Of a stretch of DNA of 64,000 nucleotides, positions 48,928-57,845 are shown piece by piece. This stretch comes from Micromonospora parathelypteridis. Lineage in GTDB: Bacteria; Actinomycetota; Actinomycetes; Mycobacteriales; Micromonosporaceae. Location of the stretch: assembly GCF_014201145.1 (NCBI RefSeq), contig NZ_JACHDP010000001.1:2480001-2544000 (forward strand), given 5' to 3'. The number at the start of each line of letters is the position of its first letter. Within the stretch, counting starts at the first letter, position 1. The notes beneath the pieces are model-generated. The model was not told the DNA's origin, made no database searches, and worked only from the letters and a program-made list of their open reading frames with translations. The position numbers and the translations under genes were made by a program.

Positions 48928-50131
48928 CCTCGACCCGCTACTGCGCGAGCGCTTCGCCGCGTACCGCAGTGACGTGACAGCCCGGGTCGTCGGTCCCGGA
49001 CCCGAGCAGACTCGGCACACCCTGCGCCGACGGCGGCGGACGACGGCGGTGGCCCTGGCGGTCGCGGCGGTGACCCTGGTGTTCGCCCCGGTCATCGCCA
49101 ACGCCGCGCTGCGGGAGGATCGAAATCCCCCGTTGCCAGCGGAGTCCGTCGACCCGACCGCCCCGCCGACGTCAGTTCCGACGCCGACCGTCACCGAGCC
49201 GCCCAACGCGTCGGCGACCCCCACGCAGACGCCGCCTGACCCGATCAGCCGGACCCAACTACTCGCCGCCCGCCTCGATCTGCCGGTCTGGCCGCCGGTC
49301 ACGCCGGAGACCTGCACCACCTCGAAGGTGCGGTTGAGGACCATGTCGAACGAGGGCTCCGTGCCGGTGCCGGTGCTCGCCGACGTGCCCGTGGGTCACG
49401 CTGACCTGGACGGTGACGGCGTTGACGAGATAGTCGCCGTCATCGCCTGCCGGTTCGCCGAGGCGTTGGCGAAGCAGGTCGTCGCCTTCGACCGGGACAG
49501 CAGTGGGCAGATCGTGACGCTCGGCCGGGTCGTCCGGACCACCGACGGTGTCGAGGACATCCTCGGGCTGAAGGTCACTGCGGCCGGCTCGATCGAGGTG
49601 CGGGTGGCCGACCTCCAGCCGTGCTGCAGCACTCCGGCGTACTGGAAGCAGGAGCAACTGCGCACGTACCGGTGGGAGGGGAGCCGGTTCACGCAGACCG
49701 ACGGCCCGACGAAGTTCGGGAAGGACCCCCGGCTCACCGATCTGCGCCTGACCATGACGTACGAGCTGGGCGCGTTCGTCGACAACGACGCCCGGCAATA
49801 CCTCACCACCGTCCTGACGGTCAAGAATGCCGGCCCCCGAGACGTGGAGCGGATCAGCTTCGATGGGCTGGGCCTGGGCGACCCGACGGGCGGCGACTGG
49901 TCGAAGTGCGGCCCGCCGCCACCAAAGGAGCCGAACGACTCCGCGTGTCTGCTCCCGGGGATACCGGTCGGTGAAAGCCGCCGGTACACCTTCGAAGAGT
50001 TGATTCCCGGCGGGGCGCGGCAGGAGTACATGGATCCGCAGAACATCGTGGTGTCGCACTGGGACCGACAGGACCGCACGTGGCGCGACCTGACACCGGA
50101 CGACAACAAGGTGACGCTCGATCTCAGTTGA
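48920..50131 (+). CDS. Membrane-anchored putative anti-sigma/sensor protein (copy 2)
   Basis: A 403-residue paralogue of copy 1: cytoplasmic start (LLRERFAAYRSDVTARVVGP), helix (TTAVALAVAAVTLVFAPVIA), Pro/Thr stalk, then the same extracellular domain with a calcium loop (VGHADLDGDGVDEIVAVI) and VVAFDRDSSGQIVTLGRVV. The C-terminal third has diverged strongly from copy 1, which would fit different external ligands. No zinc anti-sigma motif is seen. Confidence 0.75.
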   Translation: MSDLDPLLRERFAAYRSDVTARVVGPGPEQTRHTLRRRRRTTAVALAVAAVTLVFAPVIANAALREDRNPPLPAESVDPTAPPTSVPTPTVTEPPNASATPTQTPPDPISRTQLLAARLDLPVWPPVTPETCTTSKVRLRTMSNEGSVPVPVLADVPVGHADLDGDGVDEIVAVIACRFAEALAKQVVAFDRDSSGQIVTLGRVVRTTDGVEDILGLKVTAAGSIEVRVADLQPCCSTPAYWKQEQLRTYRWEGSRFTQTDGPTKFGKDPRLTDLRLTMTYELGAFVDNDARQYLTTVLTVKNAGPRDVERISFDGLGLGDPTGGDWSKCGPPPPKEPNDSACLLPGIPVGESRRYTFEELIPGGARQEYMDPQNIVVSHWDRQDRTWRDLTPDDNKVTLDLS

Positions 50132-50135
50132 GCCT

Positions 50136-50169
50136 GCCGGTGCCCTGCCCGTGCGGGCAGGGCACCGGC
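50136..50169. terminator. Terminator between the sigma cluster and the decarboxylase gene
   Basis: Perfect 15-bp arms (GCCGGTGCCCTGCCC at 50136-50150 and its complement at 50155-50169) with a GTGC loop. It serves two convergent transcripts. Confidence 0.88.
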
Positions 50170-50183
50170 GGTCAGGCGACCGC

Positions 50184-51668
50184 CTACCAGGCGGGACGTT
50201 GCAGCAGTCCGACGAACTCCACCAGCAGCCGTTCCCGCAGCGCGGGCGGAGCCGCGTCGAGCAGCGTGTTCACCACCGCCATCCGGTCCGGCGTCGGCCC
50301 GTCCCCGGCACCGAGCCCGAGCCCATCCGCGAGCCCGGCGACCAACTCGGGTGTGAGGGCGTCCGGCGTCAGGGCCGTCGCCAGTGCCATCAGCTCGGGC
50401 GGGAGGGCGACCGGGCCGGCAGCCCGGGCCGCGACAACAGCGTCGGCCAGGTCCGGGGCGAACTCGGCCACCCGGGGCGCGACCGAGGCGGTCACCGTGA
50501 GGTGCACGCTGGCGGGCAGACCGGCGTACGACAGCTGGGGTTGGGTGTGCCAACCGCGCATGGTCAGCTCGTCGACCAGGACGAACAGGTCGGGGCCGCC
50601 TTCGTTGGCGGTGAAGCAGACCACAGTGGACTCGGGCTCGGCCATCAGCCGCAACCCGTCGACGGCACGGACCGCGTCGGCCAGGCCGGCGACCGCGTCC
50701 CGGGTGACGGTGGCCAGCCGCAGGTAGCCGTCGTCGCCGAGGTGGCGCAGAGTCGCGTACGCGGCGGCGATCGGCCCACCCGAGCGGGTGGAGGCGATCA
50801 CCGGGTTGATCATCGTGTAGCCGGGCCAGTCGGCGTACGCGAAGTACTGCGGGGCACGCAGCGCGGCGTCGCGGTGCAGCAGCACCGACACGCCCTTCGG
50901 CGCGTACGCGTACTTGTGCAGGTCCACCGAGATGGAGGTGACCCCGGGCACCGCGAAGTCGAACGCCGGCACCGGCTCCCCGAGACGACGCAGGTACGGC
51001 AGGGTCCAGCCGCCGAAGCAGGCGTCCACGTGGCAGCGCACCCCGGCGTCGGCGGCCGCGGCGGCGATCTCCGTGACCGGGTCGACCACCCCGTGCGCGT
51101 AGGACGGCGCGGAGCAGGCGACCAGCACCGTCTCCGGGCGGATCGCGGCGGCCATCGCGGCCGGGTCGGGGCGCAGCGTGTCCGGGGAGACCGGCACGAC
51201 GTCCAGCGCCACCCGCAGGTAGTGCGCCGCCTTGGCGAACGCGGCGTGGGCGGTCGACGGCACCACGATCCGGGGCGCGGTGATTTCCGGGTGGGCGTCC
51301 CGGGCCGTCTTGACGGCGAGGATCAGCGATTCGGTGCCGCCGCTGGTGACGCTGCCGACGACGTCCGGGGCGGTGGTGCCCGGGCCGGCGCCGAGCACCC
51401 GGCCGGCGGCGGCCACCAACGCGTTCTCCATGGCCAGCAGGGACGGGAACGCCGTCGGGTCCAGCCCGTTGACGTGCGCGCTCTCCCGGTGCGCGGCGGC
51501 GGCCAACTCGTCCAGCCCTGCCACCGCCGGGTCGTAGACGTACGCGAACAACTGCCCGCCGTGGGTGGGCCGATCACCGGCGCGCAACTGACGAACCTCC
51601 GCCAGAACCCGCTCCGCGGAAACCCCGGCAGGAAGCACCCCCGCCCCCGCCCTGTTCTCGTCGATCAT
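50184..51668 (-). CDS. PLP-dependent decarboxylase/aldolase, sphingosine-1-phosphate lyase-like
   Basis: 494 residues, PLP fold type I, group II decarboxylase superfamily. The cofactor-phosphate site is VTSGGTESLILAVKTARD, the ring-binding Asp is in RCHVDACFGGW, and the Schiff-base Lys is in ISVDLHKYAYAPKGVSVLL. The arrangement is closest to sphingosine-1-phosphate lyase-type enzymes, but an amino acid decarboxylase is possible. The ATG overlaps the stop of the MFS gene (ATGA), which hints that substrate or product is transported. Confidence 0.85.
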   Translation of the reverse strand: MIDENRAGAGVLPAGVSAERVLAEVRQLRAGDRPTHGGQLFAYVYDPAVAGLDELAAAAHRESAHVNGLDPTAFPSLLAMENALVAAAGRVLGAGPGTTAPDVVGSVTSGGTESLILAVKTARDAHPEITAPRIVVPSTAHAAFAKAAHYLRVALDVVPVSPDTLRPDPAAMAAAIRPETVLVACSAPSYAHGVVDPVTEIAAAAADAGVRCHVDACFGGWTLPYLRRLGEPVPAFDFAVPGVTSISVDLHKYAYAPKGVSVLLHRDAALRAPQYFAYADWPGYTMINPVIASTRSGGPIAAAYATLRHLGDDGYLRLATVTRDAVAGLADAVRAVDGLRLMAEPESTVVCFTANEGGPDLFVLVDELTMRGWHTQPQLSYAGLPASVHLTVTASVAPRVAEFAPDLADAVVAARAAGPVALPPELMALATALTPDALTPELVAGLADGLGLGAGDGPTPDRMAVVNTLLDAAPPALRERLLVEFVGLLQRPAW

Positions 51669-53089
51669 GAAGTAATGGTGCCCTTCTCGTGGCGGTCCCC
51701 CACTGCGACCTCTTGGTCGCCGCGCCGGTCCTGAGCGGCGGCGGCCAGGACGGCGGGGGTCAGGGTGTAGCGGCGCAGAAGGAAGATCGGGGGGCCCACC
51801 AGGAGTGCCGGGATGATCGTGAAGCCGAGGAGGACGCCCAGTCGGGCCGTGTCGGACTGGGCGGCTGCCGTGCCGGTGTCGGAGGACACGTAGCCGGAGA
51901 GCTGGAGCACCAGTCCGTAGATGCCCGGGCCGAGCGCCAGGCCGAAGGTCTCCCCGGCGGTCCACAGACCGGTGAAGACACCCGCCTGCCGTCGACCGGT
52001 GCGCGCCGTGTCGTACGCGATGCAGTCCGGCAGCATCGCCAACGCGAAGACCTGCTGCCCGGCGTACCCGACGCCGAGCACCGCGACCACGAGGTAGACC
52101 GCGACCGGCGGCAGCACCGGCGCGGCGATCAGGGCGAGCGCCCCGGCGGCGAGGATCAGCGAGGCGACGACCAGCGCGGTGCGTTTACCCAACCGGGCAC
52201 CTACCCGGGTCCAGATCGGCATCACCAGCAACGCCGGCCCGACGAAGCAGACGAAGAGCAGGGTCGGCCCGCTCTCGTCGTCGCGCAGGATCTGCCCCGC
52301 GAAGTAGTTGACCCCGGCCAGGATCGTCGCCACCCCGGCGGACTGCACCACGAAGCAGATCAGCAGCGCCCGGAACGGGCGGTTGGCGCCCGCCACGGCG
52401 AGTTGGGCGCGCAGGGTCGGCTCGCTGCCGCCCACCGAGCCGGTCGGCGCGGACCGGGTGCCGAAGAACGCGCCGAGCGCCCCGAGGGCGATCAGCACCG
52501 CCACGAACAGCCCCATCCACCGGTGTCCCGCCACACCGTCGCCACCGGCGGTCACCACCAGCGGGGCCACCGCGCCGGAGACCAGGATGGCCAGCGCCAG
52601 CACCGCGATCCGCCACGTCATGAGCCGGGTGCGCTCGGCGTAGTCGTCGGTCAGCTCCGCCGGCATCGCCACGTACGGCACCTGGAAGAAGGCGAACGCG
52701 GTGGCCGTGGCGAGGAAGGCGAACGCCACGTACGCCGCGGCGGCCGGGCCGTTACCGAACGGCGCGGCGAAGATCGACGCGAACAGGACGGCGAGCGCGA
52801 GGCCGCCGATGAGCAGGTACGGCCGGCGGGCGCCCCAGCGCGACCGGGTGCGGTCGGAGATCCGCCCCGCGACCGGGTTGACCAGCACGTCCCATGCCTT
52901 GGGCAACAGCACCAGCAGGGCGGCCAGTCCGGCGGCCACACCCAGCGTGTCGGTCAGGTAGGGCAGCAGCAGCAGACCGGGCACGGTGCCGAACGCACCG
53001 GTCGCCAGGGATCCGAGCGCGTAGCCGGCGTGCACCGGTCGGGGCAGCGAGCCGGCGGCTGATGAGCCGACGCCGGGCGGCGTTTTCAT
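51665..53089 (-). CDS. MFS/GPH-type cation symporter
   Basis: 474 residues with twelve helices. Features of the glycoside-pentoside-hexuronide:cation symporter family include KAWDVLVNPVAGRISDRTRS, RWGARRPYLLIGGL and FFQVPYVAMPAELTDDYAER, then MLPDCIAYDTARTGRRQAGV. It probably imports an organic solute with Na+ or H+. It is upstream of and coupled to the PLP enzyme gene. Confidence 0.88.
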   Translation of the reverse strand: MKTPPGVGSSAAGSLPRPVHAGYALGSLATGAFGTVPGLLLLPYLTDTLGVAAGLAALLVLLPKAWDVLVNPVAGRISDRTRSRWGARRPYLLIGGLALAVLFASIFAAPFGNGPAAAAYVAFAFLATATAFAFFQVPYVAMPAELTDDYAERTRLMTWRIAVLALAILVSGAVAPLVVTAGGDGVAGHRWMGLFVAVLIALGALGAFFGTRSAPTGSVGGSEPTLRAQLAVAGANRPFRALLICFVVQSAGVATILAGVNYFAGQILRDDESGPTLLFVCFVGPALLVMPIWTRVGARLGKRTALVVASLILAAGALALIAAPVLPPVAVYLVVAVLGVGYAGQQVFALAMLPDCIAYDTARTGRRQAGVFTGLWTAGETFGLALGPGIYGLVLQLSGYVSSDTGTAAAQSDTARLGVLLGFTIIPALLVGPPIFLLRRYTLTPAVLAAAAQDRRGDQEVAVGDRHEKGTITS

Positions 53090-53121
53090 GGGGCCGAATG
53101 TTACTCACGTTATGCCGGGGG

Positions 53122-53436
53122 TCACATCCCCTGATCTGGTGACCAGCCCGCCGCAGCGATGTCCACGCCCTCGCCGCGCAGCGGCGCCCCCTCCGCCCGC
53201 AGTCGGGCCCGCGCCTCCCGCTCGTGCCCCGGCGGCAGCCGGCCACCCGCCGTCACCACCCGGTGCCAGGGCACCGAGCCGCCGTGCCGGGCCATGATGT
53301 TGCCCACCAGCCGAGCCGAGGTGCGACCCGAGCGCTCGGCGAGGGCGTCGGCGACCGCCCCGTACGACATCACCCGGCCCTCCGGGATCCGCTCGACCAG
53401 GTCGAGCACCGCCTCGACGTACTCGTCAGGAGTCAC
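53122..53436 (-). CDS. Alkyltransferase-like (ATL) DNA repair protein, MGMT family
   Basis: 104 residues from GTG 53434-53436. MGMT C-terminal domain: RIPEGRVMSYGAVADALAER, GNIMARHGGSVPWHRVVTAG. The active site is PWHR, so the alkyl-acceptor Cys of the usual PCHR is Trp. Such ATL proteins cannot transfer the alkyl group but bind O6-alkylguanine and hand it to nucleotide excision repair. It diverges from proB. Confidence 0.92.
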   Translation of the reverse strand: MTPDEYVEAVLDLVERIPEGRVMSYGAVADALAERSGRTSARLVGNIMARHGGSVPWHRVVTAGGRLPPGHEREARARLRAEGAPLRGEGVDIAAAGWSPDQGM

Positions 53437-53497
53437 AATCCGCCACCATATGGGAACGCCGACGGGCGGTGCGGCCGTGACCACGCAGAATGGTCGG

Positions 53498-54607
53498 GTG
53501 CGCGACGCAGTCACGACGGCCCGGCGGGTCGTCGTCAAGATCGGATCCTCCTCGTTGACCACCGCCAGCGGCGGGCTGGCCGACGAGCGCGTCGACGCGT
53601 TGGTCGACACCCTCGGCCGGCTCACCGCCGAAGGGCGCGAGGTGGTGCTGGTGTCCTCCGGCGCGATCGCCGCCGGTCTCGCCCCGCTCGGGCTGCCCCG
53701 ACGCCCGCGCGACCTGGCCACCCAGCAGGCCGCCGCCAGCGTCGGGCAGGGGCTGCTGATCGGCCGGTACGCGGCCAGCTTCGCCCGGCACGGCCGCACC
53801 GTCGGGCAGGTGCTGCTCACCGTCGACGACGTGACCCGGCGGGCGCACTACCGCAACGCGTACCGGACGCTGCGCAAACTGCTCGACCTGCGGGCGGTGC
53901 CGATCGTCAACGAGAACGACACGGTTGCCACCCAGGAGATCCGGTTCGGCGACAACGATCGGCTGGCCGCCCTGGTGGCGGCGCTGGTGCACGCCGACCT
54001 GCTGGTCCTCCTCTCCGACGTGGACGCCCTCTGGACCGGCGACCCCACCAAACCGCACTCGACCCGGATCACGGAGGTCCGCGACGACGCGGACCTCGCC
54101 GGGATCACCATCGGCGGGGCCGGCCGCTCCGGCGTCGGCACCGGCGGCATGGTGACCAAGGTCGAGGCCGCCCGGATCGCCACCGGCTTCGGCATCCCGG
54201 TGGTGCTCACCGCCGCCAACCTGGCCGCGCCGGCCCTGGCCGGCGAACCGGTCGGCACGCTGTTCCATCCGCAGCGGCAACGCCCGACCGCCCGGCTGTT
54301 CTGGCTGGCCCACGCCACCTCGCCCCGGGGGCGGCTGCACCTCGACCCGGGCGCGGTGGCCGCCGTCGTCGGGCGGCGCAAGTCGCTGCTGCCCGCCGGC
54401 ATCACCGCCGTGGACGGCACGTTCACCGCCGGCGACCCGGTGGACCTGGTGGACACCGCCGGCGCATCGGTCGCCCGAGGGCTGGTCAACTACGACGCGG
54501 TGGAGCTGCCGGGGCTGCTCGGCCGCTCCACGTCCGAACTCGCCGCGGCACTGGGCCCGGCGTACGAACGAGAGGTCGTCCACCGCGACGACCTCGTCCT
54601 GCTGTGA
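53498..54607 (+). CDS. proB: Glutamate 5-kinase
   Basis: 369 residues from GTG 53498-53500; it catalyses the first step of proline synthesis. The kinase domain has VVVKIGSSSLT, VSSGAIAAGLAPLGL, VPIVNENDTVATQEIRFGDN and GTGGMVTKVEAARIATGFG. The C-terminal PUA domain (about 285-365) contains AVVGRRKSLLPAGITAVDG. proA follows after 36 nt in the same operon. Confidence 0.97.
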   Translation: MRDAVTTARRVVVKIGSSSLTTASGGLADERVDALVDTLGRLTAEGREVVLVSSGAIAAGLAPLGLPRRPRDLATQQAAASVGQGLLIGRYAASFARHGRTVGQVLLTVDDVTRRAHYRNAYRTLRKLLDLRAVPIVNENDTVATQEIRFGDNDRLAALVAALVHADLLVLLSDVDALWTGDPTKPHSTRITEVRDDADLAGITIGGAGRSGVGTGGMVTKVEAARIATGFGIPVVLTAANLAAPALAGEPVGTLFHPQRQRPTARLFWLAHATSPRGRLHLDPGAVAAVVGRRKSLLPAGITAVDGTFTAGDPVDLVDTAGASVARGLVNYDAVELPGLLGRSTSELAAALGPAYEREVVHRDDLVLL

Positions 54608-54643
54608 ACATGGGCATCATTTCCCCACCTGAGGAGTGCTGGC

Positions 54644-55888
54644 ATGAGCGTCGTCGAGCAGGCGCGACGGGCACGGGACGCCGCCGCTGAGTTGGCCGTG
54701 GCCACCCGTACCGTCAAGGACGCCGCGCTGGTGGCGATGGCTGACGCCCTGGTGGCGCGTACCCCGGAGGTCCTGGCCGCGAACGAGACGGACCTGGCGG
54801 CCGGGCGGGAGGCCGGGCTGAGCGCGGCCGTGCTGGACCGGCTCGCCCTCGACGCGGGCCGGGTGGCCGCCATCGCCGACGCGCTGCGCGAGATGGCCGC
54901 ACTGCCCGACCCGGTCGGCGAGGTGGTTCGCGGCTCGACCCTGCCCAACGGGCTGGAGCTGCGCCAGATCCGGGTGCCGTTCGGGGTGGTGGGCATCATC
55001 TACGAGGCGCGGCCGAACGTGACAGTGGACGCCGCCGGGATCTGCCTGAAGTCCGGCAACGCGGCGCTGCTGCGCGGGTCGTCCTCGGCCGCGCACTCCA
55101 ACGCGGCGCTGGTCGCGGTGCTGCGCGACGCGGTCGCCGGGGCCGGGCTGCCGGCCGACGCGGTGCAACTCCTCGACGCCAGCTCCCGCGACTCGGTCAA
55201 GGAGCTGATGCGCGCCCGAGGGCTGGTCGACGTGCTCATCCCGCGCGGTGGCGCGTCCCTGATCCGCACCGTGGTCGAGGAGTCGACCGTGCCGGTGATC
55301 GAGACCGGGGTGGGCAACTGCCACGTCTACGTGGATGCCGCCGCGGACGTGGCGAAAGCCGTCGCGGTGACGCTGAACGCCAAGACGCAACGCCTGTCCA
55401 CCTGCAACACCGCGGAGTCCTTGCTGGTGCACGCGGGCGTCGCCGACACGTTCCTGCCGCCGATGCTGGCCGCCTTCGCCGAGGCCGGGGTGACCGTGCA
55501 CGGCTCGCCCGAGGTGGCGGCATACTCCGCCGCCGTGGTTCCGGCCACCGAGGAGGACTTCGCCACCGAATACCTGTCCGCCGACATCTCGGTCGCGGTG
55601 GTCGATTCGCTGGACGCGGCGGTCGCGCACATCCGCCGTTTCGGCACCGGGCACACCGAGGCGATCCTCACCGACTCGGCGAGCGCGGCCCGCGACTTCG
55701 TCGCCCGGGTGGACGCGGCTGCGGTGATGGTGAACGCCTCGACACGCTTCACCGACGGCGGCGAGTTCGGGTTCGGCGCTGAAATCGGCATCTCGACCCA
55801 GAAACTGCACGCCCGCGGCCCGATGGGCCTGCCCGAGCTGACCTCGACCAAGTACGTGGTCACCGGGGACGGGCACCTGCGGGGCTGA
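54644..55888 (+). CDS. proA: Gamma-glutamyl phosphate reductase
   Basis: 414 residues. It reduces glutamyl-5-phosphate to the semialdehyde. The start is ATG 54644, with GAGGAG 8 nt upstream. The aldehyde dehydrogenase-fold motifs are [36 protein letters not shown] and the catalytic Cys in [17 protein letters not shown]. The end [20 protein letters not shown] is typical. Confidence 0.97.
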   Translation: MSVVEQARRARDAAAELAVATRTVKDAALVAMADALVARTPEVLAANETDLAAGREAGLSAAVLDRLALDAGRVAAIADALREMAALPDPVGEVVRGSTLPNGLELRQIRVPFGVVGIIYEARPNVTVDAAGICLKSGNAALLRGSSSAAHSNAALVAVLRDAVAGAGLPADAVQLLDASSRDSVKELMRARGLVDVLIPRGGASLIRTVVEESTVPVIETGVGNCHVYVDAAADVAKAVAVTLNAKTQRLSTCNTAESLLVHAGVADTFLPPMLAAFAEAGVTVHGSPEVAAYSAAVVPATEEDFATEYLSADISVAVVDSLDAAVAHIRRFGTGHTEAILTDSASAARDFVARVDAAAVMVNASTRFTDGGEFGFGAEIGISTQKLHARGPMGLPELTSTKYVVTGDGHLRG

Positions 55889-55973
55889 CCGTCCTCCGTG
55901 GACGGGGTCCCGCCGGGGTGTGCCGGGTCGCTAGTCTGAGGTTGGTTCGGTACGGCTAGTCCGGGGAGGCAGC

Positions 55974-56375
55974 ATGCTGGGTGAGAAGGCCCTGGAAGAG
56001 CAACTGGCGCAGGCGCGGGCCGCGTTGCGGGATGTCAGCCGCACCGTCACGCCCCCGGAACGGGTCGAGTCGGTGGGCGAGGCGGCCGGCGGGCGGCTCC
56101 GGGTCACCGTCGGCAGCGACGGGCGGGTCAGCGCGGTCGACCTCGATCCCCGGCTGCTCCGCGAGGGCTCGGAACAGCTCGCCGAGGAGTTCCGCCGGGC
56201 GGTGAACGCCGCCCTCGACGGACAGGACGAGGCCGGGGCCGGGACGGAGCCGATGCCCGACCTGGCCGCGATGACCGCCACCGTGGAGCGGCTCCAGGAC
56301 CAGGGCCTGCGGCAGATGCGGGAGATCACCCTCGCGGTCGGCGAGACCATGCGGAAACTGCATGGGAGGAGCTGA
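55974..56375 (+). CDS. YbaB/EbfC-family protein at the head of a toxin operon
   Basis: 133 residues with the YbaB core: GGRLRVTVGSDGRVSAVDLD, then LREGSEQLAEEFRRAVNAAL. In Micromonosporaceae such YbaB-like proteins often open operons with WXG100-like proteins and polymorphic toxins. Here they are followed 2 nt later by a WXG100-like gene. A chaperone or DNA-binding role is possible; none is shown. Confidence 0.82.
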   Translation: MLGEKALEEQLAQARAALRDVSRTVTPPERVESVGEAAGGRLRVTVGSDGRVSAVDLDPRLLREGSEQLAEEFRRAVNAALDGQDEAGAGTEPMPDLAAMTATVERLQDQGLRQMREITLAVGETMRKLHGRS

Positions 56376-56377
56376 CG

Positions 56378-56704
56378 ATGAACCCACTCGACGTCGACGT
56401 CGACTCGGTGCGCCGCGGCGCGGAGGAGCTGGCCCAGGCGAAGGAGCAGGTCGGGCAGGCCTTCGACGCGTTCCAGGCGGCGGTGGGCAGCTACGCGGAC
56501 GCCTTCGGCGGCGACGACATCGGGATGCTGCTCGGCGTCGCCCACCAGGCCTGTGTGGACGGGCTGACCGAGTGCCTCAGCACCAACCTCACCGAGCTGG
56601 AGAACTACGCCGCTGGCCTGCACTCGATGGCGGAGGGATACCGGGCCGTCGAGGAGGGCGTCACCGACATCTTCCAATCAATTCTCGGCAAGCTCGGCGG
56701 CTGA
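56378..56704 (+). CDS. WXG100/ESAT-6-like small protein
   Basis: A 108-residue, two-helix protein with MNPLDVDVDSVRRGAEELAQ, FDAFQAAVGSYADAFGGDD and HSMAEGYRAVEEGVTDIFQS. It has WXG100 length and helical pattern, though the Trp-x-Gly turn is replaced by FGGDD. It is probably a type VII secretion partner for the toxin carrier that follows by 27 nt. Confidence 0.8.
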   Translation: MNPLDVDVDSVRRGAEELAQAKEQVGQAFDAFQAAVGSYADAFGGDDIGMLLGVAHQACVDGLTECLSTNLTELENYAAGLHSMAEGYRAVEEGVTDIFQSILGKLGG

Positions 56705-56731
56705 TCCCGCCGCACGGGGAAAGGAGTCGCC

Positions 56732-57229
56732 GTGGGCCTGACGCTCCCGGGTGAGCTCGTGTCGTTCCTCTCGATGATCGGTTACGACTGGCCGGAGTCG
56801 GACGAGACCGCACTGTTCCAGCTTGCCGGCGAGTGGACCGGCATGGCCGACCGGATCAACGGTTCGGTCGCCCAGTTGGAGTCGGCCGCGCGGACGGTGC
56901 TGGACACCAACCGGGGCGAGAGTTTCGCCGCCTTCGCCGAAGAGTGGAACGACGGGGAGTCGGCCCCGCGCAACATCGCCGACGCCACCGACCCGACGAA
57001 CATCATCGCCATCGGGTTGATGGCCGGGGCGGGCATCGTGCTGGCGTTGAAGATCCAGGTGATCGTGCAGCTCATTCTGCTGGCGATCCAGATCGCGCAG
57101 GCGATCGCGACAGCGGTGGTCACCCTGGGGGCGTCGCTGCTGGAGATCCCGATCTTCAAGATGATCACCGGATTGATCGTCGATCAGTTGATCGGCATGG
57201 CGGTGGACGCGGTGCTCAATGGCGGGTAA
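56732..57229 (+). CDS. CpnT-like N-terminal carrier protein of a type VII toxin
   Basis: 165 residues: LPGELVSFLSMIGYDWPESD, AGEWTGMADRINGSVAQLES, then two hydrophobic helices (IGLMAGAGIVLALKIQVIVQ; LILLAIQIAQAIATAVVTLG) and IPIFKMITGLIVDQLIGMAV. This is the standard N-terminal module of large polymorphic toxins in Micromonosporaceae, but here the frame stops right after it. The nuclease ORF begins 11 nt before this stop in the +1 frame, so carrier and toxin are separate polypeptides or are joined by frameshifting. Confidence 0.8.
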   Translation: MGLTLPGELVSFLSMIGYDWPESDETALFQLAGEWTGMADRINGSVAQLESAARTVLDTNRGESFAAFAEEWNDGESAPRNIADATDPTNIIAIGLMAGAGIVLALKIQVIVQLILLAIQIAQAIATAVVTLGASLLEIPIFKMITGLIVDQLIGMAVDAVLNGG

Positions 57230-57845
57230 GAAGCGCGACGCCCCTACGCGGCAGGCCAAGGCGAAGGGCGCGCGAATCGTCTCGGCGTTCCTGGACAACG
57301 ACGAGGTCTTCCGGACCGCCAAGACCACCGGTGCCAAGGTCACCGAGCCCGCGGTACTGCGTCTGAAATACCGACCGGACTTCGACAAGAGAGACTTCGA
57401 CCGCAAGGCGAGGGATCTGGTCCGGCTCGGTCAGGAGGGCAAGCTGTCCAAGGCGAAGTCGGACCGGGATAGCAACAGCGTCTACGACCGCAACAACAAG
57501 ACGATGCGCGACCGTTCGAGCGTGTACCGCGAGCGGATGATCCGGCGGCTGACCAAGAACGGGAAGCTGACAAAGGACCACGGCACCCGGGAGACCAACA
57601 AGTACCTGGCCAACAAGTCCCTGGTGGATCGCCTCTACTACCCCAAGCGGAAACAGCCCACCGCCGTCGGCCAGGGCGTCGACGCGGACCACATCCAGGA
57701 GCTGCAGCTGGATGGGGAGGATGCATACGATAACCTCAGGCTGATGGACGCCTGGACCAACCGCCAGATCGGCAGCGACATCTCCGTCGCGCTGCGGAAC
57801 GTCCCCGAGGGCCACCCGATCATCGTGAAGTGGATCGACGAGTGA
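57219..57845 (+). CDS. HNH/ENDO VII-type nuclease toxin
   Basis: A 208-residue, very basic protein. The N-terminal 140 residues are rich in Lys/Arg/Asp (DFDKRDFDRKARDLVRLGQE). The C-terminal 60 contain VDADHIQELQLDGEDAYDNL and RLMDAWTNRQIGSDI, the DH...N...N arrangement of HNH/ENDO VII-superfamily toxin nucleases. It presumably cleaves DNA of competitors. It overlaps the carrier upstream (11 nt) and the immunity candidate downstream (GTGA). Confidence 0.8.
   Translation: MAGKKRDAPTRQAKAKGARIVSAFLDNDEVFRTAKTTGAKVTEPAVLRLKYRPDFDKRDFDRKARDLVRLGQEGKLSKAKSDRDSNSVYDRNNKTMRDRSSVYRERMIRRLTKNGKLTKDHGTRETNKYLANKSLVDRLYYPKRKQPTAVGQGVDADHIQELQLDGEDAYDNLRLMDAWTNRQIGSDISVALRNVPEGHPIIVKWIDE

Noticed and set aside
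57200..57240. A sequencing frameshift splitting one toxin gene
   Set aside because: The second ORF has its own ATG and conserved coupling-type overlap, and no slippery run is seen. I kept two genes but listed the doubt as a refuting test.
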